A stretch of 64,000 nucleotides of DNA from Strigops habroptila (lineage: Eukaryota; Chordata; Aves; Psittaciformes; Psittacidae): positions 64,283,725 through 64,347,724 of the forward strand of contig NC_044282.2 in the NCBI RefSeq assembly GCF_004027225.2. The letters are read 5' to 3'. The notes under the pieces were generated by a model. That model did no database searches and had not been told where the DNA came from. It saw only the letters and a list, made by a program, of their open reading frames with translations. Positions 63,786 to 64,000 of this stretch are shown piece by piece. The position numbers and the translations under genes are program-made. The first letter of the stretch is position 1; the number at the start of each line of letters is the position of its first letter.

Positions 63786-64000
63786 CTTTGAAGAGAAATA
63801 ATACATAATTAAGCATCGCTGAAAACTACAGAAAAGCCTACATGCTTTTAATATGGTAACATTAAAGGCAACTAATTTTCTATTTATAAAGATACAAGTG
63901 ATAATATGAGTAAAATGATCAGTTTTCAGGAGTCGGCTGGTACTCAGAAGCATAAAACGTGTCAATTCGGAAAAAAAACCAAGACTTGGTCTTTCATGCA

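Overview
This is vertebrate nuclear DNA from a bird. Genes are split by GT-AG introns. CR1 LINEs with the avian ATTCTATGATT-type 3' end are scattered through it, and a solo LTR of a kind I recognise from birds is present. The species cannot be fixed from the window; the LTR type suggests a neoavian bird rather than a galliform. There are no prokaryotic features.

Layout. (1) 1-1.5 kb: terminal coding exon and 3'UTR of MRPS5 (+). (2) 3.3-7.6 kb: a nearly full-length CR1 with two ORFs and three visible lesions, followed tail-to-tail by an older, oppositely oriented CR1 piece. (3) 9.7-10.3 kb: a solo LTR (-). (4) 11.3-15.3 kb: complete four-exon MAL (-), convergent with MRPS5. (5) 18.2-32.8 kb: a 14.6-kb degenerate tandem array built from about 26-bp T-tract monomers, organised into higher-order repeats of 1.1-2.7 kb, including a 1,106-bp duplication that looks identical. 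This is the most unusual object here. (6) 37.3-47.1 kb: complete ten-exon THUMPD2 (-) with a CpG-rich promoter. (7) 48.4-64 kb: the 3' half of GPCPD1 (-), whose N-terminal exons lie beyond the window.

The genes are not a functional unit: a mitoribosomal protein, a raft/MARVEL membrane protein, a U6 snRNA methyltransferase and a glycerophosphocholine phosphodiesterase. MRPS5 and MAL are neighbours in human 2q11, whereas THUMPD2 is at human 2p22 and GPCPD1 at 20p12. The array therefore separates gene blocks that are not adjacent in human. Exon boundaries were read by eye from splice sites and remembered vertebrate orthologues. No alignment was run, so identities of repeat copies are visual estimates.
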